From NCBI GenBank assembly GCA_013397455.1, contig VYZB01000213.1, forward strand, positions 881,052-945,051: a stretch of 64,000 nucleotides of DNA, given 5' to 3'. Made by a program: the position numbers and the translations under genes. Shown one piece after another: positions 22,101-34,524 of the stretch. The DNA comes from Crotophaga sulcirostris. Lineage: Eukaryota > Chordata > Aves > Cuculiformes > Crotophagidae. The notes under the pieces are model-generated. The model had not been told where the DNA came from. It worked only from the letters and a program-made list of their open reading frames with translations, and did no database searches. How positions within the stretch are numbered: position 1 is the first letter of the stretch; each line of letters opens with the position of its first letter.

Positions 22101-25100
22101 CTTTGGAAGAACTATTTCTCCAGTGTTATTGCAGAAAGCTGAGGTGGGGTGCAATAACACAAACTAATGAGTCCTGCCTCTAACTTGCATGTACTGTAGA
22201 ACCTCATTCTAACATTGCCCTGCAAAAAAAGGTACAGATATAATTTACTGCCAGACTGGTTACCCAAAAAGCCATACATTGCTACTACACTTACCTGGTT
22301 CATTAGTCATAGCTGACCAAGTCAAATACATTGTGTAAACTGTGATCACAGAAGACTGCAGCAAACCAGATCTTGGCTGAGATTCCTATACAAAGAAGTC
22401 ATGAAACAGTGAAGTTAGGCAATTAAAAATATCCCAGGCATGATTATAATAAAAGTTTCTGGAACCGATAATATAAAAAAAACCTAAAGGTAACAGAATT
22501 AAAAATATACCTGAATCCTTGGCAGAATTGACATTACAGAAGCACCAATACACAGCAGCATATTAACACTGATAAATGTCTTGTTTTCAGAACAACCTTC
22601 TGGATGAGTGTAATAAACATAAAACAAAACAATGGCTACCAGAGACAGCAGATAATTGACAGCCGTAGCTGACAGCAGAGCTGTGAAAAGAGACAAAAAT
22701 AGAGTTAAACTGGTTAATAATGGAGAGTATTAAAATAGAAATATTCTATGACTATCAGGTTTTGGATACGGTATACAATGAAAGAATTAAGAGAGCAGCT
22801 CTGGGAACTGAAATATAAAGTAAATAAGTTTCCCTCAATATTCTGAGCTGTTAAAAAGAAAGAACACAATAAATGGGAAGCCTGAAGCCACACTTGATTC
22901 TCCAGTGCTCTAACAGCAACCAAGAAGAGCAATTAAGAAGGAATATGCTAGATACATTTGCTTAAAAGCTTAAAAAGGAAACTGAAGAATTATTTCTCCA
23001 ATAGAACAAAACCCAAAATCCTACTTCCAAATTCCATCTTATTAAAAACATTAAAGTGGCCATGTCATGAAGATGGGTTGCTCTCTTTTGAAACATCTAA
23101 ATTATCACATCAGAAACGCTTTATTGAAATTAACGTATGGTTTAGCTGGTGAGATGGCTTGTACTCTCCTTCACTCCACATACACCTTCAAGGAATGAAG
23201 GACTGACAGACAGAAAGAAAAGAAACTGGAGATGCTTACACTCAACAGTAACAGGCCAGGTTCATTTTTACCCAGCGCTAAGGTGTAACAAAGCCTGTGG
23301 CTGAAAAGAAAACCCAAAACCTATATTTGCCACATGTCTGCTATCTTAATCTAATATGCTCGCAGGGATTAGATCTTATTACTCAGAGGATGCTGCCCCT
23401 CTCCCTGCACCCCCTTATTTAACTTGACATCAAAAGGAAAGCAAGACAACAGAGCCGAACTAAACCGTCTGAGAAAATGATACTTAAGCACAGAGTAGCC
23501 ATTCTGCATTCTGGTAAAATGCATTACTCAGTGAATAACTTATTTAATGTAATGTACAAAGAAATTTAAAACTTGATTGTAGTACAGTCCGTTACCTGCA
23601 TACCAACACCTTGAGTTTCCTTCCTCCATTTTTTCAACCCAAGATTCATTCCAGGAGTGGGCAAAGTCAATAAGCAAGACCAGCTGAATAAGAATAAAGC
23701 AGAATGCTCCAGCCATACCTACATAAAACCACACTAAGAGAGAAATAAAAAAAAAAAAAACATTTCAGAATCACATAACATCTACCACCTTGCCTTTATG
23801 TCTCTAAATACAGGAAAGTGCTATAGTTACACACTACAATAAAAACAAGACATCAGCATGCACTTAGTTTTCTTTGAAAACCAGTTATGACTGCACCATG
23901 ATACAGTGGAAGACAATATTCCCTTACCAGTTGTAAATGGTCCCTCTGGTATGAAGAAAGCTCCAACACTAATTGCAAGGGCTGTTGCAAATTTAAAGAA
24001 CCAGAATCTAAAGGGGAATTAAAGAAATAATTTAAAAAGTCAGGTAACTGCTGAAGTCTGATCTAATTCACAAAAAACCTCAAAAGTACAAAATGCATAT
24101 CCTTAAGAGCTGTTTTTTAATTCACTCACTCTTAACTCAGATCCTTATTCTTCAAAAGAAATATCTGTCCAAGATTTTTGTCCTCAAAAAAATTATACTT
24201 AATCTGTGCTAGACTGGCACACAGTTTGACATATTTCCCAGAGACATCTCACTGATGTATTACAAATAAAGTTAGGGTGGAATATAACTGAGAGTTGGAT
24301 TTTTTTTTAAGGACGTTTTTAACAAGTGCAGTGAGATTACTGAACTGCCTGCATATCACAAAAATTGGTTAAAAAAAATCCTTATCTGTTCCTAATAAAA
24401 AAAAAAAACAAGAAGGAAAAAGATTTGGTTGGTGCCTACAATGACTGAAAACATTATGCTGGAATTCCCTACCAGTCTCTATTCCCACCTAACTTCAGAC
24501 TCTTTAGGCCTACGTATGATGCGAATTTATCACAAGAAAAAAGCAAAGAATCTATCCTTCACAGAAAGGATACAATGAAGTTCTACATCCCTGTTCCAGT
24601 GCAGTAGAATTGGATTTGTTTTCCAGTAAAAGATACGGGAAAACAAAACAGATCAGTTGTTTCCCAGAAAGCAAACAAGGAAAAAATATCTTTCAAAGAC
24701 TCACCACACTCACCCCAAATACGGAGTCTGTACAAATACACCCTGCATAGGGAACTTCAAATCAAAAAGCTACATCAGCAAAACTATAAGAAGGTCAAGA
24801 CTATTTTTTGTGATCACAGCAACAGGCAGCTCCAAATATATACTGCTAACACATCTTAATACTGTGCCCAGCCTAATTTTCTTTAGACCAAAATGAAAGT
24901 AGTAAACAGATCAATATTCTACTCAGTGTTAATTATCTTCTTTTCCTCTACAGAAATAAACTGAAGTTTTTTCTCATTTTATGCCAGAAATGTTTAATCT
25001 TATTATACTGAATATAAAATAACAACCTTATTTTCATGGTTTAACTGTTCATAGTTTACGTTATACATAACCACCTTGAAAAAGCAATTGTCTAAACAAT

Positions 25101-28100
25101 CACTGTGACCACCAAGACCAGGCACCATAAATGGCTTTATGCTTTTGAGTTCCATGCCCTATTACAAAATCTTACATCTCCCTCATTCAAGAAGCTACAC
25201 CACACATACGCTGAGCCTGGATGAAAACTACCACTTGTGTCAAGCTGCAAGCTTAAATTCCACAATTATCTTCCATCTGATAATTCTAACTATAATGATA
25301 TACAAAAGGAAGCTCAAGCTAAATACATAACTCACTATTCTTTATGCAGACGGGAGACCAAAAAAAAAGACAGCAGAGAGGAAAGAGATATAGAATATAA
25401 CTGTTTTGTTTGCAGAACAGTAAATTTATCCAGCTCAGCCTCAGGTTTTATTTTCACACGAGCTGTATCTCATCCGCACAGACACCACCCACCCATCTCA
25501 GTTCTCATTTCTGTATCTTACCCATTGTGCACTGCTGCTCTTGGATCATTGCTGCTTTTCACTTTGATCATCAATAAGGAGAAAAGAAGGAAGAACATGG
25601 CCATACCAAAGCACACACGGTACACAGCTTTGTAACCAACTAGCACATCGCAATTCACATGGCCGTGCACACCGGGAATAGTTGTTCCCATCCCTCCATC
25701 ACAAAATCCAGGAATCTGTGATAAATATAAGATACGTCAGTGATCTGTAAAAGGCCTCCTGTGAGTGAATACATATTAGTAATTTAATAATATACAATTC
25801 ATTAATATTGTAACATTATGCAACTTTTAACATTGCTAGAAAATACAATACTAAAGGTCTGTTTTGTTAGTTACATCCAACCAGAATACTAAACACATTC
25901 AAGGAAAAAACATCTCACATAGGAAAATTCCAAACAAAAAACCAAAAATAAACATTATTAACAGTGCAGGGTTTTTTGTTACTAGCAATTTCAGAACTTC
26001 TCAAAAAATGCAATTTTCACTTGTTGATCTGATTCTAGACTGAAATAAAAGATTTGGGATCCGGTAATTTGACTTGACAGTACCAAGTTTGTGACATAGC
26101 TAGGAGGCAGCCTGCTTACATATCTATAAAACAGAAAAAGCCTCCCCCCAAAAAATTAACATCAGAATCACTTAGAGTTATCTGTAACAACCACATGAAC
26201 TAACTCAGATTGTCCTTTCTAGTCACTACAAGGACATGAGTAACATGTTTTTGAAGTCAAATCATACTCCAGAAAGCTATAATTTTCTGTCCTACCTGAC
26301 TAACATGGCTCTCACTGAAGCTCTAATGTGATTACTGTACCACACTGAAATGAACATTTACAGTTGAACCATATGGGGGAATAAAATCAAGAGGATGCCT
26401 AACAGAAGTTAGTACATCAACTAGAAAAAAAATTAGAGATGGCAAAATGGAGAATAACAGAATCAAAGCACGTGCAACTCAAATTATTGTAACTTCATGT
26501 AACTAATAAACTAAAAAAATCCTATAAGCACTTTCTAATATCCTTAGTTAAAAAATATACTATGCTTCTGCAGACTGTAAAACAGAATTTTAACTAGTAC
26601 AGCACAATGAAACTGGAAGACATCTTAGACTGCGGTTATTTTTTCATCCTTTTATTAACACCAATTAAAATCAACCAAGTGCCACAAATACAAGTAACAT
26701 AATATAAAATCTAAGACACATACATAAACCACTTTTTCTTGTTCTCTATTTTATTTTTTCTGTTCTGAGCTATGAAAGAAGAGGTGCAGCTTCATTTCTA
26801 AATAGTGCTTTTCATCTAGGTACTGACTGTCCCACAAGTTTTTCTTTATCTGATCTACAATTAAATTAATGGTGACTGAAGCACAATTACGTATTTCCAA
26901 ATAAAATCCATGCTTTCAAGATGTCATTTACAATTATCTGTGACATTTGCTCTATCAATCATGTTAGCAAAGAAGTAACCTGACCTTCTTCAGCTGCTCT
27001 TCCATGCCTGGTATTAACATCACACAGGCAACGCTCACACCAAGTAGTAAAAAGAATGCGTAAATCAGCCGAGTGATGGTGGAGTTGTTTCCGCTGGGGC
27101 AGCATCGGCACAGCAGGCATGGGGCACTTCCACATAAGCACGGTATCTAACAGAGACAGACAGAGAACATAAACCAAATTCTTTAAAAGGGTTTTGCATT
27201 AGTAGATTTCAATATTTAATCAGGCTGTGTAGATCATCAGAAGTTATGATGGAAAATGACTCATCGTATGAATCTCATCACTAGTGTAGACTAAATCGCT
27301 GCAACCCATTAAAGAGCCCCCAACAATCTTGCCAGTGCCTCCTATTGCACTGCTGTACAGTGAAATTAGTGCTATGTCAGAAGTAATCATTTATCCATTC
27401 AGAGGAAATAAAGACTGGATTCAAGCTTATTTCTTCTCTTGAATTTTATTTCATTTCAGCTAAATGAGACGCAATGATTGCTTTTAGTTCACAACTACAT
27501 CCTCCCTTCCACAGCTGCAAAAATTAAACAAATACAACACAGAAGAAAATTTGAGTGCAACTGGGATCTAGGTTCACCTTCAGTATCTGGCAGAGTAGGG
27601 CCACAATCCTCAATGGGGCCATAAACCTCACTGGAGCACAAACAATAGGTAAAACAGCCTAAAGCTTAGGCTGCAAATTACTGCATATTCAGCAGCTACT
27701 CATGTGTCACATAATTCTCTGCCAGCTGGCAAAATTAACTTAGGCAATGTAAGAAGTTACAAACCACAAGACGAAAGCACACAGTATAAGTATCACCACT
27801 GCCAAATACCAATGGCAAGAGTGTATAGGAATGCTATACAGTTGTAATACTACGCCGAAAAAAATTTTGGAGGAAAGTTACTTGTATTCAATTCTTAAAA
27901 CAGAATATTGTGGGAAGAACGAAAGGCAGCAGATATTGCTACTTCATCAGGCAGGGGTAGATGGATGGATGGATTGATAGATAAGAAAGAACTTCATCCT
28001 GTTCCAAGTTTCCAAGTGACAATTCAGGAAGTGAAAGAAGGGCAAGATGTCACAAGTAAATATAAGCCAAGTGCTGCCCTATCTAAGCTACAACAGACCA

Positions 28101-31100
28101 TGCGACCTCTTACAAAGGTAGTGAATGGCAACAAACCCCAGTTTCTCCCCCAGCACCTGTGTAGGGACACCTCTGCCATGTGACAAAAGCCACAGGTGTT
28201 CATCAGTGCGCCAAAGATACCCAGTCAGTCACATAACACGACTAGTTACACAGCCACATGACCAGTGCACATCAATCATCCAGTATGACTGGCATGTGTC
28301 AGAGAGAGTTATTAAAAGCTTAGTCATATTACAAACAGAAATGCCAACAGTCTGCCCAACCAGAAATGCCCCAGGGCTTGCAGGAAAGAGCAGACAGACA
28401 GCCATAACACTCTCCGCAGCCTCCAGAGAAGCCCTCGGGAAAAGGTTCAGATTATCCACTCTTACAGGTTCAACCAGATCCCCACACTGGGTCTTTTAAA
28501 TAATCTGTGGTCTTTCCGTACTTGTGCTCCTGTCCAAGGATGGAGGAGTCAAGAATTTTCACTCCACTATGCTGAAGAATCATTTTTAAATTAGCAAACG
28601 TAATTATTGAGTTTGCCTTGCTAAAAAAGTGAAACTTTTTATTATAACTCTTACAGTATGCAAACAACAGGATATTGGCCTTTTTTACCACCTCCTCCAC
28701 TCAAGTATCATTATAGCACAAAGAATATGAAAGCACTGATTTCAGGAGAGGTTTCTCTTGATACAAGGAATACATTTTTTACAGTGAGAAAAAATCCTTC
28801 ACTGCAACAACCTCCCAGGGATGTGTTGGACTCTCCATCACTGAAGGTTTTTCAAGACATGACTGGACAGGGTGCTAGATAATCTCATCTAGGCTTCCTT
28901 TCCCATGAACGGTTGGGTCAGATGATGCTTCAAGGTCCCTTCCAATCTGGGCTGTTCTATGACTTCAAGCAATTACACATTAGGGTCACCTACGCTTAGT
29001 AAGCAGGAAATGTATAGCAAGTATTGACTTAAGATGCATCAGGATTTTATAATACTAATGCATTATGCTATTTCCTGCCCACAAACAAGTAACCTTTCTG
29101 CTGAAGAATATTTCTATCCTTTGCTCAAAAAATTGCTTTCTTGAACTAATTCTGTCTTCCTTAATATTTTTAAAGGTACTATAGAATAAAAGGTTAAATT
29201 TGGCAAAGCAGGACATGAGCCAAGGCTCCTCTGGTGCAGAAAATTTGGTGCAAGGACCATCTGGCATAAGAGTCACTTCTCTGTAGAATCCTTGTGTTAA
29301 ACTGCTTGTTAAACACTTAAGAAATTCAAGTGGCTTCCTCCAGAGCGCATCCCGGGAGGCATGCATATATCCTGATGCTTGTAGAGATATGGGAGGCTCG
29401 CTGTGGCTGAAGTAAAGATGACTGCCTCCATCTCACTGGGAAACAATACACCCTACCAAGGCAATATACCTCGAAGTGTCTGAGCTCCAACACTAACTTA
29501 AGAACATTTTGCCCCCACACAGCTCATCCTGACAAGCTGTGTAGGTCTCCAAACAAGAGACAACTATTGATAATTGATACAATTTATAAAAGTTGGGCTT
29601 TTCTGCAACTGATCAATCACATTACAGTCCAAGCCCCTCTTTCTTTTGGCAAGACAGAATAAAATATATAGCATTCCAATAAAATAGCATTAAACTATCA
29701 GCAAAAACACTTCTAACAAGTAACAGACTTCAAAAAGAACAAAAAGTAAGCAACATTTGGCCCAAGGAATTGAGTTTAGAGGAGGCAAGGACAGTTTCTG
29801 TCACTTTCTTCCTAAATTCAAAGTATATTTCCTACAAAAAATACTTCAGTACAAACAGTAAGATACTACTACACAGATCAAAGCTTAATATTAAACTCCC
29901 CAGGTGAAGTGCAGCTTAGTCATTGATGAATACAAAGAGCTACACTGCACTTATTTTGAGCTTGTTTTTGTAAGGAAGCTCAGACAACAGTTACTAAGCC
30001 ACAACATCATAAACCTACATATCACCATCCAGCAGCCTTCAGACCCACCAACCAACTCATATCCCCACGTGTTTCTTCGAAAAATATGCAGCTCAGTGGT
30101 GTTCCCTCAGGGAAAATAAGAAAAGATGACCCACACACCTATTCTGGGAGCAGCCAGATGGGCAGACAAGTTAATTCGTGCTTGCTAAACTAGTCACTTC
30201 ATTCTCTAGGGCAGTAGAAATTGCAGGAGGAACACATGACAAGATGAATACTGCAGATGAGAGGAGAGAAAAAACCCTCACAAAACCACTGAAAGTCAAG
30301 TGTTACTGCCCCCAATGCACAAAGACCAGATTTTTAATATCAAACAATCTTCTTACTGGAGTAATGACTAAATGACTGTATACTGAACCAAGTATTTATA
30401 AAAACACTAAGCCCTTCCCTGCCCCCATTCCATCACGCTGGGACTAATGAAGTTTTAGCTACATCATCCCTACTCATATGCTTAAAGGAACCGATTCTAT
30501 CAAGATCTTTGCCTTGACAGAGAATATTAAAGTGAGCAAAACATCAACTGAGCTATTTCACAGAACAACACAATAGAGGAAAAGACCCAGCAGAATGAAG
30601 ACGGCACTGCCTGACTGTAAGAGTCGGTCCGAAGGACTGTATTTGTCTCAACATTGCTACCAGGATACTTGGAGAGAAATTAAGCAGTGAAAGCCCTGAG
30701 AGACAAAACTGTGTGGTACAAGGAATGCTGCGCTGTTCTCCAGTACCCGGCGCCGTGGAGAGATAACAAGAAGTAAACGTCCTGGGAGAAAGGACAGCGT
30801 GACATGGGGTATGTCCTGCTCTCTGATATCCAGGACTGGATTGTACAACCATGATAAGGCCTTCCTGCCTACAAGGCCAACGAAGAAAAACATGCACAGA
30901 ACTTAGGTCATTGCGAAAGGAAAGCGGAGATTGGCTTCAATCACTGGTGGAAAGGGGGTGCAAGGTGTGATGATCAGTATAAAGGACGGCTCCTGATCGA
31001 GTTTCATTGAGATCTCCCCACCAAAGAATCCACAACGAAAGAATCCACAACGAGGGACCGGCAGGATGCTGTCTGGGACCTGGGACCATCGGGACGCCTT

Positions 31101-33826
31101 TGGACCCGTGGTGGTAGCTATTATCCTCTTCCCTCTCTCTTTTACTTTACCCTTTCTTTTCCCTTTCATCACTCTTGTCTATCGCGTGCCACTTTACGGG
31201 CAAAACAATAAAGTAGTACTGCTTGATTGAAATATAACCCCTGGGCGTTGGGTCGCCACTTGATTTTCTTTGCGCTTTGAGGTCACGGCAAACGAACCAT
31301 CAACGAGTCCACTGAGTGGACCCTGACACTGACCCATCTAGGTCATCAGGACCAGCAGACTCCTGGGGAGATGACAGTGCTCTTAAGGCCTTCCCCTTAT
31401 TCCAGCCCCCATCTCTGATGGGCTTACCTTTGCTCTTAGAAACCCTAAACTGAAACACTGCCTGTTCAGTAAGCAGTAAGGCAGAGCTACAACCAGCAGT
31501 AACATCACACTAAATATCCACAAAAAACAGAGTTGTGGGGCCAGATGCCGAGGTCAGTTATCCAGAGGAGCTCTGCATAGCACAGCACGTGGCCTTGCAG
31601 AGAGGCTACAAAATTGAAGCCAGCAGCAGTATCTTCCCAGACAAAAGAGGGGTAGTTTTTCTGGTTGTGGCACAGTTTGCACTATTACAAACACCACTAC
31701 ATCTGGTTCCCCTGCTACCTCACGTTCACAGTGTGCTTCTCTTTCAGAGCCACAGTGTTTGTAGTGACATATCCTTACGAGACCAGCCAGATGGATTTCT
31801 CCTATAACAACTATCACACAAGCTTTAAGTGCTGATTAGCTGTGGTCTTAAATGTGTAAAGAAAATAAACACTTTAAAGTCATGGGGGGGGGGGGGGAAC
31901 ACATCACTCCTCTGTTTGTTTGGTCACTTTAAAGGATAGGGGTTATCTACCTACAGTAAATCTGACTTAATCAAGATTACATGTTCATGTAAATCATTTT
32001 GAATTTCTCTGTACAGAAACAAACACACAAAACTCAGAGCAAGTACACAAGGACTCTTCATGCACTGCAAACGCCAGTCAGTTATCAGAAAGGCTGTTTA
32101 CACACTTGAATATGCAGTAACCCAAGTATTTGCATTAAAACCTGTAGTTATGCTCTCACTCAGTATTCAACAATAATTTAAAATGTTAATGTTAACTTTA
32201 TCCAGCTAGTAATTAAAGCCTAACTGGCTAATCCATTAAGTAGTGCTTAAAATGTTAATTAAAGAAAAATGACTACTGACAGTAGTTCGTTAGCAGGATA
32301 TTATAAGTGGTCTAGGTCTATTTACATGCATATCAGTCTGGAACCTTAGTTTATACATATTTACCAATTCTATGATTATTTCATAGAATCTGTACAGGAG
32401 ATTAAGACATTAAGTATCATTTCTTCAATTAAATTTCACTCTTCATTAGGGAAACCAAAGTTCATATATTTTGATAGCACAAAAAACCAGGAGCTGGAAT
32501 CAATAAGAGGTTTTGCTAGATCGTGTATGTGAATCGTTTAAGTATATATAACTTAATTTAATTCAAGCATGGTACAATAGTTTTGTTATGAAAAAAAATC
32601 AGGTTTTCACAATCACACTTTCAATTTTAATACAAATGTTTAAAGAGTCACAATTCATGTTACTGTGTCTATCTGCATAGGAACTAGTCTTGGAATGACA
32701 TATCACTTAAGGATAAGACAGCAATGCCCCAATCGAGAAGAGGATGGCCATGCAGGATGTGTACCAACTTCTCTGTTTTTCTGCATAGTGCCAATAGTTC
32801 TAAAACCACCTCAAACTATTGTCTTCCACCGAGAAAAATGCCCTGATCATGCTCAGCGTGATGGTGACACATCACCACAGTCTACCGTGCAATGAGAAAA
32901 CGAAGCCTCGACAAGACAAGGATGCTACAAAGGGTGGAGCTGCTCAAGACAAAGCCGTAAGAAAGAGGAATCAAATACAGTCATTTAGGAACAGGGAAGC
33001 ATGTGAGTTTCACTTGTCCCGAAAGAAACGCCGAAATTCGTAAGCATTTATTTAGACTCCTTCACAGATTTGTGGAGGGGGAATTTCAGCGGACACTGCA
33101 ACGCCTTCCACACGTTAGCGCGGATGAAGCAGCGCCCGGCAGGGCGGTCTCTCTGAGCAACGACGAAGCTCCTCATCGCCTTGAGAAACCGCTTCGGCGC
33201 ATCCCTGGGGAGCCCTNNNNNNNNNNNNNNNNNNNNNNNNNNNNNNNNNNNNNNNNNNNNNNNNNNNNNNNNNNNNNNNNNNNNNNNNNNNNNNNNNNNN
33301 NNNNNNNNNNNNNNNNNNNNNNNNNNNNNNNNNNNNNNNNNNNNNNNNNNNNNNNNNNNNNNNNNNNNNNNNNNNNNNNNNNNNNNNNNNNNNNNNNNNN
33401 NNNNNNNNNNNNNNNNNNNNNNNNNNNNNNNNNNNNNNNNNNNNNNNNNNNNNNNNNNNNNNNNNNNNNNNNNNNNNNNNNNNNNNNNNNNNNNNNNNNN
33501 NNNNNNNNNNNNNNNNNNNNNNNNNNNNNNNNNNNNNNNNNNNNNNNNNNNNNNNNNNNNNNNNNNNNNNNNNNNNNNNNNNNNNNNNNNNNNNNNNCTC
33601 CTCCCCAGCCCCGCCGCAGAGAGAGCCCTGCCCCGGGGGACAGAGAGCGGGGAGGGGTCCTGCAGCTGGAGGCCGCGCCACTGACGCCCCCGTAAGACAA
33701 AGGCCCGGGGAGGCGACGGGCGAGGCCCGGCGGGGAGGGAGGAGGCCCAGGGCCCACGCAGAGGCAGACCCGCCCCGCGCCGCTTACCCAGCTCGCCAGG
33801 GAGCAGAGGCCCAGGACGCCGCCCAT
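19000..33826 (-). CDS. SERINC1: SERINC1, serine incorporator 1 (complete, 10 coding exons)
   Basis: Multipass membrane protein of the TMS/SERINC family, linked to serine incorporation into membrane lipids; some family members scramble lipids. Exons in transcript order: 33788-33826, 26985-27146, 25522-25715, 23928-24007, 23596-23733, 22511-22680, 22295-22385, 21043-21184, 20703-20933, 19000-19138. They join in frame to 461 residues plus TAA; human is 453 as I recall. The start has a strong context (ACCATGG). Seen in the translation: [13 protein letters not shown], the Cys-rich [15 protein letters not shown], many hydrophobic segments (for example [19 protein letters not shown] and [20 protein letters not shown]), the acidic cytosolic loop with [12 protein letters not shown] and [11 protein letters not shown], and the C terminus [12 protein letters not shown]. 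Sequence and synteny with HSF2 pick SERINC1 over SERINC3. Introns carry CR1 pieces and a solo LTR. Confidence 0.97.
19802..20400 (-). mobile_element. CR1 LINE in the last SERINC1 intron
   Basis: About 600 bases of CR1 3' region, in the same orientation as SERINC1. Seen: CACAGAACAGCTGAGGTTGG, CTTGCTCAAGCAGGCTGCCC, CTGTGCCAGTGTCTGGTCATC, CTTCTCCAGGCTGAACAGTC, TTTGTGGCCCTTTGCTGGAC. Frames are broken. Confidence 0.85.
20703..20933 (-). CDS. SERINC1: SERINC1 coding exon 9
   Basis: Residues 340-415: the acidic cytosolic loop ([39 protein letters not shown]) and a membrane segment [19 protein letters not shown] ending NWY. Confidence 0.96.
21043..21184 (-). CDS. SERINC1: SERINC1 coding exon 8
   Basis: Residues 293-338: [15 protein letters not shown] (with an N-glycosylation motif NST), [22 protein letters not shown]-rich stretch follows the donor. 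Confidence 0.95.
22295..22385 (-). CDS. SERINC1: SERINC1 coding exon 7
   Basis: Residues 262-291: [20 protein letters not shown] and [10 protein letters not shown], a membrane segment and the start of a loop. Donor GTAAGT. Confidence 0.96.
22511..22680 (-). CDS. SERINC1: SERINC1 coding exon 6
   Basis: Residues 206-261: two membrane segments ([20 protein letters not shown] and [17 protein letters not shown]) separated by [13 protein letters not shown], ending PRIQ. Confidence 0.96.
23596..23733 (-). CDS. SERINC1: SERINC1 coding exon 5
   Basis: Residues 160-204: [20 protein letters not shown], then [20 protein letters not shown] and RCWYA. This is one of the most conserved parts of the family. 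A long T run precedes the acceptor. Confidence 0.96.
23928..24007 (-). CDS. SERINC1: SERINC1 coding exon 4
   Basis: Residues 133-158, a membrane segment [20 protein letters not shown] followed by EGPFTT. Donor GTAAGG, acceptor TTTAG on the - strand. Confidence 0.95.
25522..25715 (-). CDS. SERINC1: SERINC1 coding exon 3
   Basis: Residues 68-131: [20 protein letters not shown], then [12 protein letters not shown] and a membrane segment ([15 protein letters not shown]), ending AAVHNG. The loop before [12 protein letters not shown] is longer than in human SERINC1 as I recall it, accounting for the extra length of the protein. Confidence 0.95.
26985..27146 (-). CDS. SERINC1: SERINC1 coding exon 2
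   Basis: Residues 14-67: [20 protein letters not shown], an NNST N-glycosylation motif, the first clear membrane segment ([19 protein letters not shown]) and PGMEEQLKK. The donor GTCAGG is non-standard at position +3 but fits the phase. Confidence 0.95.
27957..27978. repeat. GGAT-type short tandem repeat
   Basis: Short run of GGAT units (GATGGATGGATGGATTGATAG) in SERINC1 intron 1. Confidence 0.6.
28735..28965 (+). mobile_element. CR1 3'-end fragment in SERINC1 intron 1
   Basis: + strand CR1 3' end: AACCTCCCAGGGATGTGTTG, CTGGACAGGGTGCTAGATAA, GGTCCCTTCCAATCTGGGCT, GTTCTATGAC. The left edge is uncertain. Confidence 0.75.
30616..31328 (+). mobile_element. Solo LTR of an endogenous retrovirus in SERINC1 intron 1
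   Basis: A 713-base LTR bounded by TG...CA with an imperfect 10-bp terminal inverted repeat (TGTAAGAGTC at 30616, GACCCTGACA at the right end; 8 of 10 paired) and a perfect 5-bp target-site duplication CTGAC at 30611-30615 and 31329-31333. Inside are a TATAAA box (30978-30983), a direct repeat of a 15-base unit (AAAGAATCCACAACG, about 31022-31051) near the expected RNA start, and an AATAAA signal (31207-31212). It has no internal gene, so it is a recombined solo LTR, antisense to SERINC1. I cannot name the family with certainty. Confidence 0.85.
31884..31897. repeat. Poly-G run
   Basis: Fourteen consecutive G residues in SERINC1 intron 1, able in principle to form a G-quadruplex and prone to sequencing length error. 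Confidence 0.8.
33217..33597. other. Assembly gap (381 N)
   Basis: Unresolved bases in SERINC1 intron 1, between CpG-rich flanks, so probably a GC-rich stretch that failed to sequence. Open frames running through it are artefacts. Confidence 0.99.
33788..33826 (-). CDS. SERINC1: SERINC1 coding exon 1
   Basis: 13 codons, [13 protein letters not shown], ending at a consensus donor (GTAAGC on the - strand). The start ATG is at 33826-33824. It lies in the CpG island, and the N gap is in the following intron. Confidence 0.95.
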
Positions 33827-34524
33827 GGTCTGCGCCGGGCTCGGGCTCCTCACAGATGGAAACGCGGCGGCTGCTCGACCTCAGCGGGGCTGTTTACGGC
33901 TCCCGCCGGCGCTTCCGGCTGCTCTGACGGCGGCGGCGGCAACGTCACTTCCGGCGGGAGGCGGGGCGCGTGATGGGCACTGGTCTGAGCTCGTTCATAG
34001 AATGGTGCGGGATGCTGGCGGATAAAATATTGGAGTTTTAGGAAGCGGCATCCTTTATTTCAGCGCCGGCCGCGTGAGGGAATGGTTTCCATCAGTCATG
34101 CGTGACGAGACAAGAGCTGGAGACAGAATTGTGTTTCCCACTCACATGCATGTGTATAAATATTCCTAGGAATCTTACGCATTTTCTGTTACTTTCCAAG
34201 GACATTTGTTATGGAATTCACATCAGCCACATCTCTGCTAATTGGAGCCACCTCTCTGACCTTGTGTTTTAGATGGGGAAAGTCTGCCAAAAGAGGTGAT
34301 TGTAGAAGAAAGCACATCTGCTCAGCACAGACCATGCTTAACACAAGACATTACCATTTCTCAAAGAACAGTGTCTGGAAAAACACTTTGAAAAAAAACC
34401 CATATAAAGAAAACACGCTATCAGAGGGACATTCTGTCTTACTTTGAAAAAATAGTTACTTAGATGAAATTTTACTTCAGTTTAAATCAATACCCCACTT
34501 TTTGTAGTAGTAACTACTTGTATC

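Larger units (their letters stand above)
33100..34080 (-). promoter_or_regulatory. CpG-island promoter of SERINC1
   Basis: CpG-rich, GC-rich block around SERINC1 exon 1 with no TATA box. Upstream of the start codon on the - strand are two ETS-type sites (CTTCCGG at 33912-33918 and ACTTCCGG at 33947-33954). The second is joined to a CRE half-site CGTCA (33943-33947). GC boxes (GGCGGGG-like) lie near 33960. This is typical of a housekeeping promoter. The island extends into intron 1 and is partly hidden by the N gap. Confidence 0.75.

Noticed and set aside
25237..25635. 132-codon + strand frame
   Set aside because: Overlaps SERINC1 exon 3 in antisense; the - strand exon explains the sequence.
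33003..33853. Long frames of 167-230 codons around the SERINC1 start
   Set aside because: They run through 381 N and exist only because N cannot encode a stop.
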